Below are positions 16,292 to 23,991 of a stretch of DNA of 48,204 nt, one piece after another. Numbering within the stretch: the stretch's first letter is position 1; each line of letters begins with the position of its first letter. The notes beneath the pieces were generated by a model that worked only from the letters and a program-made list of their open reading frames with translations, had not been told where the DNA came from and did not search any database. A program made the translations under genes and the position numbers. This DNA comes from Erysipelotrichaceae bacterium (lineage in GTDB: Bacteria; Bacillota_I; Bacilli_A; Erysipelotrichales; Erysipelotrichaceae). The DNA lies in the NCBI GenBank assembly GCA_017441765.1, contig JAFRVK010000056.1, positions 1 through 48,204 on the forward strand, in the 5' to 3' direction.

Positions 16292-17347
16292 ATGTTTCAT
16301 AATTCACGAATCGATAAAGAATATAAAAAAGCAACAGCATCGGCGATCATAGGCGCCGTACTGCTGCTTCTGGCAATAGGATTGATGCTGGTATCAGCAA
16401 TAAGAACGATACAAAGCAACAGGAATGCCGAACATCTGAATAACTACATCATTTCTTATGATGAAAACCGGAAAGACCGGATCGCTTATCTGGATACGAC
16501 GGGTTTCTATCAGGTCGCAACCTATGGCGATGATCTTGGCTACTATATCGCATACGATGATGATTTCTATTATATTATTTCGATCAAAGAGAAAGACTGG
16601 GACTATTTCGCAAATCAATTCGATGATAAGGAAGAGATCCGGATCTGGGGCTATACCAAGGAGATTCCGGAGGAACTGAAGTCTTATGCGATCGATTCTT
16701 TGAATGAAGATTATCCGGATGCGAATGTGAAGCTTTCGGATTTTGAAGATATCTTTGGGGATCTGATGCTTAGCGCAGGAAGAGAGGCTTCAGTCAAGGG
16801 CTTAGGCGGATGGTTCGGTTTGAACGGATCGCTCGTCATCGGAGCGTTTTTAGCCGCGCTGTTCGGAGTGATCACGTTGCTGCTTGGTTTAAACAACCGC
16901 AAGAGTTTCAACGTGCTCTCAGAAGACGAATTTGGAGCGAATCCGATCCTTGACGAAATCAACGGGCCAGATGCCGCAAGCTACGATAACGGATCCTTAT
17001 ACCTGACAGATAGCTATCTGGTGAACACCAGAGGCTCTCTCAGCGCAGTAAGATATGAAGACATCTTCTGGATGTATGTGACCAGCCATCGTACCAACGG
17101 TATCCATGATTATGACTATCTGAATGTTGTGACGAAGGATGGAAAGAACATCAGTTGCTTCAATTCCTCTGCCATTGGCAAGAAGAGAAAGGAAGCGACC
17201 CAGAACAGTCATTCAGAGCTGATCGAAGCACTGCTTGAGAAGAATCCGGATATCCGGGTGGGCTATGTCCAGGAGAATGTCGAAGCTTATCAGGAACTGC
17301 TGAAGGATCTCAAAAACAAGAAAGACACAGATAACCTGAATATCTGA
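16292..17347 (+). CDS. Membrane protein of unknown function, two transmembrane segments
   Basis: I do not recognise this 351-residue protein. It has a hydrophobic segment near the N-terminus (ASAIIGAVLLLLAIGLMLVSAI, about 17-38), about 135 residues of likely outside domain rich in Asp and Tyr, and a second membrane segment (LVIGAFLAALFGVITLLLGL). A cytosolic C-terminal region of about 150 residues follows, with SLYLTDSYLVNTRGSLSAVRYEDIFWMYV, a run that resembles PH-like or DUF-type membrane-associated beta domains. The start at 16292 has AAAGGAGATC before it. It lies between the peptidase and a Big2-type lipoprotein, with gaps of 20-25 bases, suggesting a joint envelope-related operon. Confidence 0.75.
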   Translation: MFHNSRIDKEYKKATASAIIGAVLLLLAIGLMLVSAIRTIQSNRNAEHLNNYIISYDENRKDRIAYLDTTGFYQVATYGDDLGYYIAYDDDFYYIISIKEKDWDYFANQFDDKEEIRIWGYTKEIPEELKSYAIDSLNEDYPDANVKLSDFEDIFGDLMLSAGREASVKGLGGWFGLNGSLVIGAFLAALFGVITLLLGLNNRKSFNVLSEDEFGANPILDEINGPDAASYDNGSLYLTDSYLVNTRGSLSAVRYEDIFWMYVTSHRTNGIHDYDYLNVVTKDGKNISCFNSSAIGKKRKEATQNSHSELIEALLEKNPDIRVGYVQENVEAYQELLKDLKNKKDTDNLNI

Positions 17348-17372
17348 TGTATACCGGAAAGGAGAGTGACTC

Positions 17373-18614
17373 ATGAAAAAACTATTGTCTATACTGATGG
17401 TACTGCTGATAGCGGTATCGTTGGGGGCTTGTTCAAAGAAGCCGAAAGGAACGGCTTATGATCTTGGCGGCAAGACTTTCTACAACACCGCGGATGCCTT
17501 TAACAGCGAGGATCATTCAAAAGTATGGTTCGGCAAGGACGGCAGCTTCGTGTTTACCGATACCTCTCTTTCAGGCGCTTATGACATCAGCGGCAGCTGG
17601 TCACTGAAAGAGAATGTCTGTACCCTGGAAGCGACTGATGGTTTCTCCGGGAAGATCATTTTTGAAATAGAAAATGATGAAACGATGCAACTGAAGACCA
17701 GCCTTTCCGGTTCAAAATCAGGAGACAGTTTCACAACGGATGAAAGCAAAGGTCATTCTGCGTCCAACATTCCTGATAACACGGATAAGAAAGATGACGG
17801 GGAAAAGGATGACGGTCCGAAAGAGATTCCTTGTACAGCGATCTTTACCGAATACAATAATTACTGGGCAGAAGAAGGAACGAAATCATGGCATTTGAAT
17901 ATCAAACCGATTCCGGAAAATACGACCGATAAGATGACTTATAAATCCAACGACGGATCGATCGTTACGATCAACGAGGATGGCAATGTCGCGACCGGAA
18001 AGCCGGGCAAGACGACGATCGAAGTCACCTGCGGAAACCAGAAGATCACGATCGGATTTGAGACGAGATCAAACGAAATCACTCAGATAAAACCGGAGAA
18101 GGATAAGATTGTAACGAAACTTGGCAATCCGGAAGAAATCAAGGTAAAACTTGTTCCAGAAGCGGCAGATGCCAAGACTCTGACTTATACTTCAAGCGAT
18201 CCTGATATCGTCAGGGTCGACAGCGGAAACAAGATCTATGCGAAACATCCGGGCATTGCCGCGATTACGATCAAAGCTCCGAATGGAGTCAGTGCAACGG
18301 TCGATGTCTGTGTCGAAGGCGCGACTCTGGATTCGGAAGTCTATGGCGACACCGTAAAGGGCGGAAGCGGAGATTACATCTATTTCGATGTCTATAAGAC
18401 GCTTTGCAAGAACTGGAATGTCACTTATACGGATCTGAGGCTGATGGTTGATATCCACGTGAGCGATTCGACTTTGCAGTATGACAACAAGGGCCGCCTG
18501 TGGGCGAATGCGGTCAGTGCCGATAAAGATGTCCAGGTCTATTTCACCTTTGAAGATGAAGATTTGTATCCGGAAGTCAGTTCCGAAGTCTATACGATCC
18601 ATGTGACTAAATAA
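17373..18614 (+). CDS. Surface lipoprotein with bacterial Ig-like (Big2) domains
   Basis: This 413-residue secreted protein has a clear lipoprotein signal: a hydrophobic stretch, then VSLGACSKK, where Cys20 is the lipidation site. After a META/lipocalin-like strand-rich region (about 25-115) comes an Asp/Lys-rich linker (about 128-150). Two Big2-like repeats follow (about 165-230 and 240-315), with the hallmark pattern 'LTYTSSDPDIVRVDSGNKIYAKHPGIAAITI' split over several strands. The last 100 residues form another beta domain ending EVYTIHVTK. Big2 domains mostly act as spacers or adhesion modules on the surface. The start follows AAAGGAGAG. It probably shares a transcript with the preceding membrane protein and the following small membrane protein. 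Confidence 0.85.
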   Translation: MKKLLSILMVLLIAVSLGACSKKPKGTAYDLGGKTFYNTADAFNSEDHSKVWFGKDGSFVFTDTSLSGAYDISGSWSLKENVCTLEATDGFSGKIIFEIENDETMQLKTSLSGSKSGDSFTTDESKGHSASNIPDNTDKKDDGEKDDGPKEIPCTAIFTEYNNYWAEEGTKSWHLNIKPIPENTTDKMTYKSNDGSIVTINEDGNVATGKPGKTTIEVTCGNQKITIGFETRSNEITQIKPEKDKIVTKLGNPEEIKVKLVPEAADAKTLTYTSSDPDIVRVDSGNKIYAKHPGIAAITIKAPNGVSATVDVCVEGATLDSEVYGDTVKGGSGDYIYFDVYKTLCKNWNVTYTDLRLMVDIHVSDSTLQYDNKGRLWANAVSADKDVQVYFTFEDEDLYPEVSSEVYTIHVTK

Positions 18615-18645
18615 ATGATGTGGACAAAAACAGGAGCTTAAGTGT

Positions 18646-18876
18646 ATGAAACGAAAGATAAAAGCCCTCAGCAAGTCCCTGTTTTATGCCGCCCTGATTT
18701 TTCTGCTGACGCTTCTGGGAGAAAAACTGCAGGCGAAACGGGCAGGAAAACCTTTTGCCCCGGAATGGATCCCGGACATCATCATTGCGATCGCTGTCGG
18801 CGTCGGGATCTATCTGGTCGAACGGAAACAGAAGCAGCAATACAAAAAGAAAAAGAAGAAATATTACAGAAGATAA
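18646..18876 (+). CDS. Small membrane protein, basic tail
   Basis: I do not recognise this 76-residue protein. It has two hydrophobic segments, SLFYAALIFLLTLLG and IPDIIIAIAVGVGIYLV, joined by a short polar hairpin, and a strongly basic C-terminal tail (KQKQQYKKKKKKYYRR). The tail should lie on the cytosolic side and could bind nucleic acid or acidic lipid. CAGGAG at about 18631 sets the start. It closes the 15.2-18.9 kb run of same-strand genes and is followed by a terminator. Confidence 0.7.
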   Translation: MKRKIKALSKSLFYAALIFLLTLLGEKLQAKRAGKPFAPEWIPDIIIAIAVGVGIYLVERKQKQQYKKKKKKYYRR

Positions 18877-18879
18877 AAG

Positions 18880-18905
18880 AAGCGACCCTACACAGGCCGC
18901 TTTTT
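18880..18905. terminator. Intrinsic terminator between convergent genes
   Basis: AAGCGACC and GGCCGCTT pair with one A-C mismatch around a short loop, followed by TTTTT on the plus strand. On the minus strand it lies just after the end of the Fe-alcohol dehydrogenase gene and may serve both. Confidence 0.7.
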
Positions 18906-19996
18906 CATAGTCTCCTCAGGATCTCTTCGATATCGTTGACTGACATCGTTCCGTAGGTATTCTTAACGGAATTGTTGTTGGTGTAACGCGGTAGCAATGC
19001 CTGGATCTCTTCCTCTGTAAGATGGATCTCTGTTTCAGGCAGCAGGGAAGAGATCAGTTCTTTCATTTCGCTTCGGTCGATCTGTAAAACATCAAAGAAC
19101 GCATCGCAATAGTCCCGATGGTTGTTGTATTCATAATCTAAAAGCTCGTTGGTAAACAGCGCGCAGGCGAAGCCATGAAGCAGATGGTAGTGTTCCGTGA
19201 AATAATATCCCAGCGTATGACAGAAAACGGTACCTGTAATGTTGATGGCCAGACCGCCCAGGATGGAAGCGTTGTATACAGTTTCACGGTCCTCTTCGTT
19301 CAGTTCCTGATGCTTTGCCAGAAGCTGCAGCTTCGGATACAGGATACGGACACCCTGCAAAGAGAAAGCTCTGGAGAGATCGCTGGAACTGTTGTTGAAA
19401 TAGGATTCCAGCAGGTGTGCCAAAGCATCGATGGCTGTTGAGATGCGTACATGCTCCGGCATGGAGATGGTATAGCTTGGATCTCCGAAGGTATACACGG
19501 CATAGAGGTCGTCATTGTGTATCGACTTCTTGATGCCATCCTTGTTGGTCATGACCGAGACATAGGTCACTTCAGACCCCGTGCCGGCCGTGGTACCGAT
19601 CAGGATCAGCGGTACTGGTTTGTTTTCCCAAGCCTGCTTATAGATGAGCTCTTCTGTCAGCTCGGGATTCGCTGCTACGACCGCAGCCGTCTTGGATGCA
19701 TCCAGTACGGAACCTCCTCCGACACCCACGATGAAATCTGCTTTAAAACTGTTCGCATTCTTTCCTGCTTCGATACAGGAAACGACAGTCGGATTCTGGC
19801 TGATCCGGTCATAGATGTCATATCCGATGGAATATTCATTAAGAACAGCTGTCAGATCATCAAGTGCACCGGATAATCTTCCTGAGCTTTTTGAGGTGAT
19901 GATGTAACAGCGTTTTCCCAGTTCGGGGAATACTTTTTTGTGTTTCTGCAGGATACCGGTCCCGGTCAGAATCCTGGTTGGCATATAGTGTTTCAT
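18905..19996 (-). CDS. Iron-containing alcohol dehydrogenase family protein
   Basis: This 363-residue member of the group III Fe-dependent dehydrogenases reduces or oxidises aldehydes, ketones or alcohols with NAD(P). The nucleotide loop is GVGGGSVLDASKTAAV, followed by TTAGTGSEVT. The metal ligands lie in DALAHLLESY and in the CHTLGYYFTEHYHLLHG stretch. The substrate cannot be inferred. Two ATG codons are close together. The one at 19996 is preferred because AAAGGA stands 9 bases before it, while the ATG at 20002 is only 3 bases from it. It is transcribed divergently from the cupin gene, with face-to-face -10 boxes in between. Confidence 0.9.
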   Translation of the reverse strand: MKHYMPTRILTGTGILQKHKKVFPELGKRCYIITSKSSGRLSGALDDLTAVLNEYSIGYDIYDRISQNPTVVSCIEAGKNANSFKADFIVGVGGGSVLDASKTAAVVAANPELTEELIYKQAWENKPVPLILIGTTAGTGSEVTYVSVMTNKDGIKKSIHNDDLYAVYTFGDPSYTISMPEHVRISTAIDALAHLLESYFNNSSSDLSRAFSLQGVRILYPKLQLLAKHQELNEEDRETVYNASILGGLAINITGTVFCHTLGYYFTEHYHLLHGFACALFTNELLDYEYNNHRDYCDAFFDVLQIDRSEMKELISSLLPETEIHLTEEEIQALLPRYTNNNSVKNTYGTMSVNDIEEILRRL

Positions 19997-20010
19997 AGTC
20001 ATATTTCCTT

Positions 20011-20025
20011 TATAATTAAATTATA
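20011..20025. promoter_or_regulatory. Overlapping divergent -10 boxes
   Basis: TATAATTAAATTATA reads as TATAAT on both strands (20011-20016 plus; 20025-20020 minus). One box points to the cupin gene at 20052 and the other to the dehydrogenase at 19996. With about 7 bases from -10 to +1, both leaders come out short and contain the ribosome sites. The -35 elements are weak. Confidence 0.55.
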
Positions 20026-20051
20026 GGACTACAAGAAATAAAGGAGCAATC

Positions 20052-20399
20052 ATGATCATCAGAAATGAAGAAAGAACCATAAAAGAAAGAGTTGCGATGC
20101 GTGAAGGGCCGGGAACGGTTCTAATCAAAGATGTCTGTTCGAAAGAGGATCTTTACGGAAAGGGAAGACTCTATGCGGAGCTGATCCTGCAGCAGAACTG
20201 CGGTGTCGGTTATCATATGCATGAGAACGAAGAAGAGATCTTTATGGTCAAGAAAGGCCAGGCGATCTACAACGATGACGGAACCGAATATGTCATTAAA
20301 GAAGGAGATGTCACGATCTGCGAAGATGGACACAGTCATGCGATCACGAATGTAGAAGCGGAAGAATGTGTCGTCATGGCACTGATCATATTGAAATAG
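20052..20399 (+). CDS. Cupin-domain protein
   Basis: This 115-residue single-domain cupin is probably a small metal-binding enzyme or sensor. The first cupin motif is GYHMHENEEEIFMVKKGQ (His-X-His-X4-Glu-type ligands) and the second is GDVTICEDGHSHAITN, giving the fourth ligand His. AGGAGC precedes the start. The stop is followed 4 bases later by the MATE fusion gene, so the two are likely translated together. Its ligand is unknown. Pairing with an exporter suggests sensing or modifying a small metabolite. Confidence 0.88.
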   Translation: MIIRNEERTIKERVAMREGPGTVLIKDVCSKEDLYGKGRLYAELILQQNCGVGYHMHENEEEIFMVKKGQAIYNDDGTEYVIKEGDVTICEDGHSHAITNVEAEECVVMALIILK

Positions 20400-20403
20400 T
20401 TTT

Positions 20404-22176
20404 ATGGACGCATACCAGAACAGTACACGGATCATCAGGAAACTGATGATCCGTCTTTTGCCGATACAGATCTTGTTGGCGCTGGTCGGTTCAATCAACG
20501 CGATCGTTTCCGGTTATTTTGCCGGCAATTATGTGGGCATCGATGCGCTGAGCGCCGTAGCTTTATATAGCCCGCTGAGTATGCTGCTGGGAGCGATCTA
20601 TTCGATCCTGGCAGGAGGGTGTGCCATCATCTGCGGCAGGTATCTCGGTTCGAACCAGCAGGATAAGCTGCAGGGCGTTTTTTCTTTGGATCTGGTGCTT
20701 AGCACGTTAATTTCCATTCTTTTTATCATATTATTTGTGGGAATGAGCCTGTTCGATCTGACCGGGATCTTTACAAACGATGCGGTATTGCGGCCAATCT
20801 TTAACCGTTATCTGCTGGGTCAGGCGATCGGATTATTTCCGTTGATTCTGGGAAACCAGCTGCCTTCTTTCCTTTCGCTGGAAAATCAGGGAAACCGGAC
20901 GATGCTGGCAAGCCTGGTGTATATCGTCGTGAACCTGATTCTGAATTATGTTTTCGTTCAGGTACTGCGACTGGAAGAGTTCGGTCTTTCTTTAGCCTCT
21001 TCGTTAGGCATGTGGATCTTCCTATTGGTGCAGGCAGAGTATTTTTTCACCAGGAAATCTCTGCTGAAAATGAGTTTACGTAATATCGAGTGGAAACAGT
21101 ATAAAGAAATCATCCTGATCGGTTTCCCTGGCGCTGCCAGTCTGTTTTATCAGACTGCCCGCAGTTTCATCGTAAACAGACTTCTTACCACCTATACAGG
21201 AAGCACCGGTCTTTCAGCGTTCGGTTCAGCGAACAGCCTGATGGGTTTCTTCTGGGCGATTCCCGGAGGGATGCTGGCGGTATCGCGTCTGCTGATCAGC
21301 GTGAGTGTGGGTGAAGAAGACCGTCAGACCTTATGTGATATCTTTAAAGTCTTGTTTGCGTGTTACATTCCGCTGATGATGGCTGTCGATGCTCTGGTTA
21401 TTGTTTTTGCCGGACCGATGGCTTCCGTTTATTTCAAAGATGTGACTTCTCTGGTGCACATCTGGACGGCATCCTGTCTGCGTATCCTGCCGTTATGCAT
21501 GCCTTTCAGCGTCATCATGATGCATTTTACCTGCTACGGTCAGACATCGAACAAGCAGGTTTTTGTGAATGTGCTGTCATTGCTGGATGGGGCTGTCTGT
21601 GTCTGTCTGTTCTCCTGGCTGCTGATCGGCAGGATGGGCGTCGAGGGAGTGGCTTGGGCAAATGTCCTGAACGGTATCGTGACCACGGCTTATATCGTTC
21701 TTTATGCCTGCTTCATGAAGAAGCGTTTTCCGAGGAGCATGGATGATCTGCTGGTCATTCCTGACGGTTTCGGTGTCGCAGAAGACGAAAGGATCGATCT
21801 GAGTCTGACCGATATGGATGAAGTCGTGCAGGTTGCGGAAAGGATACAGAATTTCTGCAGGGAAAAAGGGATCGATGAGCGGAGAGCTTATCTAGCCGGT
21901 CTGGCAATGGAAGAGATGGCAGGAAACGTCATCGAGCATGGTTTCCATAAGGATAATAAAAAACACAGTGTCGATATCCGTGTGGCGCACAAGAATGACA
22001 ATATCATTTTAAGGATCAAAGATGACTGTGTGCCATTCGATCCGAAAGAACGAAACAAAATCACCGCAGGGGATGATCTTGTGAAGAATATCGGAATCAG
22101 GATGATCTATCAGATGACCGATGATATCGATTATCAGAACATCCTGGGATTGAATGTTCTGACAATCAGGATCTGA
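20404..22176 (+). CDS. MATE-family transporter fused to an RsbW-like ATPase domain
   Basis: The 590-residue protein has two parts. Residues 1 to about 450 form the 12 membrane segments of a MATE multidrug/sodium antiporter-type exporter, with repeated 'GSINAIVSGYFAG' and 'GFPGAASLFYQTARSFIVN' segments. Residues about 466-590 form a GHKL/HATPase domain of the anti-sigma type, with N-box EEMAGNVIEH (Glu504, Asn508), G1-like IKDDCVPFDP (Asp540/541) and a G2-like GIRMIYQMTDD. The domain probably faces the cytosol and could bind ATP and gate or report transport. No ribosome site is evident, consistent with coupling to the cupin gene 4 bases upstream. The gene ends exactly at the start of the convergent gene's stop codon, with no terminator seen. 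Confidence 0.85.
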   Translation: MDAYQNSTRIIRKLMIRLLPIQILLALVGSINAIVSGYFAGNYVGIDALSAVALYSPLSMLLGAIYSILAGGCAIICGRYLGSNQQDKLQGVFSLDLVLSTLISILFIILFVGMSLFDLTGIFTNDAVLRPIFNRYLLGQAIGLFPLILGNQLPSFLSLENQGNRTMLASLVYIVVNLILNYVFVQVLRLEEFGLSLASSLGMWIFLLVQAEYFFTRKSLLKMSLRNIEWKQYKEIILIGFPGAASLFYQTARSFIVNRLLTTYTGSTGLSAFGSANSLMGFFWAIPGGMLAVSRLLISVSVGEEDRQTLCDIFKVLFACYIPLMMAVDALVIVFAGPMASVYFKDVTSLVHIWTASCLRILPLCMPFSVIMMHFTCYGQTSNKQVFVNVLSLLDGAVCVCLFSWLLIGRMGVEGVAWANVLNGIVTTAYIVLYACFMKKRFPRSMDDLLVIPDGFGVAEDERIDLSLTDMDEVVQVAERIQNFCREKGIDERRAYLAGLAMEEMAGNVIEHGFHKDNKKHSVDIRVAHKNDNIILRIKDDCVPFDPKERNKITAGDDLVKNIGIRMIYQMTDDIDYQNILGLNVLTIRI

Positions 22177-23109
22177 TCATCTTTCTTTCATATCGTATAT
22201 GAAGACCTCGTGGATCTCTTCGGTATAACCCTCATAGAAGCCCTTGGGCATGCCCAGAACGATACGGGCTCCACGGTTATAAAGAAGAAGGAAGAGGCCT
22301 TTTTCTTTGTCGAAAGTCAGACCTTCGATCTCACCTTGCAGGATCACATCGTCGAAGGTACGTTCCAGGACGACGTTGGCAGAGACTATATTCTCAGAGA
22401 CATTGATCCGATACATGTGGTCGGGATCGCTGTCATCGGCAACGCCGTCGTCGCAGGTCACATAGAGGTATCCATCATAATAGGCGATTCCTTGCAGCCA
22501 TTCAGGATAAGGTTGCAGATGCTTGCGACCAAGGTATTCGGTCGTATCCAGATCGTACATGTAAAGATAGGAACTGGATTCGTTGTCTACCCACGAAGTC
22601 ATATAGACGATACGGGAATCATAATCGACTGCGATGCCTGAACACTCCAGTTGCCCGGTTTCCGCATTAAAAGGGAAGACCCGTTTCAGTTCCAATGTAT
22701 CCCCGTCATAGACTGCAACCTGGATATTCGTACCGAAGCCATCCATGAAGTATTCGACTCCGAGATACAGTTCGTTATTGTAGACATCGATATCGCCGAT
22801 ATGATTGACTTCAAATTCATAACCATCGAACGGATGACCATTCTCTTTGATGAGATTAAAATCCTTGTCATATTTGCTTAGGGTGGTCGAACCGCTGACC
22901 CAGTAATAATCTCCTTCCGAACAGACACCCTGGCGTCCGTTGACAGCTTTCACATCGCTTAAAGAATAGCTGTATTTTGGAAGCATCTCGGCATCGTTAT
23001 CTTCCGGACGGAAAAAAGCATCTTCGTGAGGAGTTTAGTCTTCATGAGCTCTTGAACAGGAACTAAGCAGAACCAAAAAAATCGTCAGTATTATTCCGTT
23101 TTTACACAT
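22177..23109 (-). pseudogene. Lipoprotein with beta-propeller-like domain, interrupted by an in-frame stop
   Basis: Reading the minus strand from an ATG at 23109, preceded by AAAGG, gives a lipoprotein signal: MCKNGIILTIFLVLLSSC, Cys18 in a lipobox-like context. A TAA at 23037-23035 ends it after 24 codons. The same frame resumes immediately (TPHEDAFFRPEDNDAEMLPK) and stays open to 22177. The downstream part from the ATG at 22986 is 269 residues of WD/NHL-like beta-propeller repeats (GIAVDYDSRIVYMTSW, GIAYYDGYLYVTCDD, EIEGLTFDKEKGLFLLL). Probably a surface lipoprotein inactivated by a single nonsense change, or a sequencing error. A cytosolic truncated product from the ATG at 22986 is possible but would lose the anchor. 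It follows the YwaF-type gene by 12 bases. Confidence 0.75.
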
Positions 23110-23121
23110 AACATCGACCTT

Positions 23122-23856
23122 TCACATGATCAGCAGGATCACAAACGAAATCAGACCAAAGATGGGCATGATCGGCAGCAGATACAGCAGTTTTATCGGA
23201 ATCAGGGAATAAAACTTTTTCAGAATAACATTGTCCGGATCATAGGTGAAAACATAATTCGCTTCCGGGTTGAGACCGGTTCTTCTTAAAACGTAATTGA
23301 CGACATGCGCAACTGTTGCCAGCAGGAAAATCAGGAACATATTCCAGAAAGCATCCTTCAGGTTCGGAATGTATACCTTCAGAGCATAGAAACTGAGACA
23401 GGTGGCGATCAGAAGACCGTGGTAGCCATAGAAACCGACGGCCTGTTTGGAGTAGAACAACTGATCTTTGTTGTAACTGTCAGGCATGACGAAAGCAAGA
23501 ATGGCGCCAAAGGTTCCGATGATGATACAGAAAGCCATAAGGTGCTGATCGTTGGTTAAAGCGGCAATGATGCACAGAAGGGTCGACTGGTTGCACAGGT
23601 AGCAGGGCAGCTCGTTGAAATAGTTGTAGTTGGAACGGATACCTTTCAGAGAGAACTTGTATAGTCTGAGAACGATCAGTTCGATGATGCTCATAATCAA
23701 GATCAGTCTTAAACGATCCTTTGCATCAGGCATCTTGTTTCCAATAACAGTCAGCACAAGAAGACCGAGCGCAGTCAGTAGCACATAGAACCACCAGCCT
23801 GCACCGAAGACGCTGATACGGAATTCTTTTGAGAAAAAGGAAACCTTTTGTTTCAT
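23122..23856 (-). CDS. YwaF/TIGR02206-type integral membrane protein
   Basis: This 244-residue membrane protein has about six to seven hydrophobic segments. It carries the typical ELPCYLCNQSTLLCIIAALT stretch of the TIGR02206/TMEM164-related family, in which a conserved cysteine-containing helix follows a polar 'L-P' loop. A TMEM164 relative transfers acyl chains to ether phospholipids in animals. The bacterial members have no proven function. It is the first gene of a two-gene unit with the broken lipoprotein gene. A related protein, also TIGR02206-like, occurs at 39590-40402. Confidence 0.85.
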   Translation of the reverse strand: MKQKVSFFSKEFRISVFGAGWWFYVLLTALGLLVLTVIGNKMPDAKDRLRLILIMSIIELIVLRLYKFSLKGIRSNYNYFNELPCYLCNQSTLLCIIAALTNDQHLMAFCIIIGTFGAILAFVMPDSYNKDQLFYSKQAVGFYGYHGLLIATCLSFYALKVYIPNLKDAFWNMFLIFLLATVAHVVNYVLRRTGLNPEANYVFTYDPDNVILKKFYSLIPIKLLYLLPIMPIFGLISFVILLIM

Positions 23857-23899
23857 AACAGCATTATAATCTTTACGATTCCTCTTGTCATGGAAGGAT

Positions 23900-23917
23900 T
23901 TTGATCAGCTGATCAAA
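23900..23917. promoter_or_regulatory. Perfect 18-bp palindrome in divergent intergenic region
   Basis: TTTGATCAGCTGATCAAA is its own reverse complement. It lies 75 bases upstream of the GGT gene and 44 bases upstream of the YwaF-type gene. No T run follows, so it is more likely an operator than a terminator. The binding protein is unknown. Confidence 0.5.
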
Positions 23918-23991
23918 GAAATGATAAAACAGGCTCAAATAGTATAAAATTGAAACAGAGAAGAATATCCAAACAATAGAGGAATAAACAT

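Noticed and set aside
23035..23037. Programmed readthrough or recoding at the TAA in the lipoprotein gene
   Set aside because: The codon is TAA, the least leaky stop, and no downstream structure for recoding was seen. Selenocysteine uses TGA.
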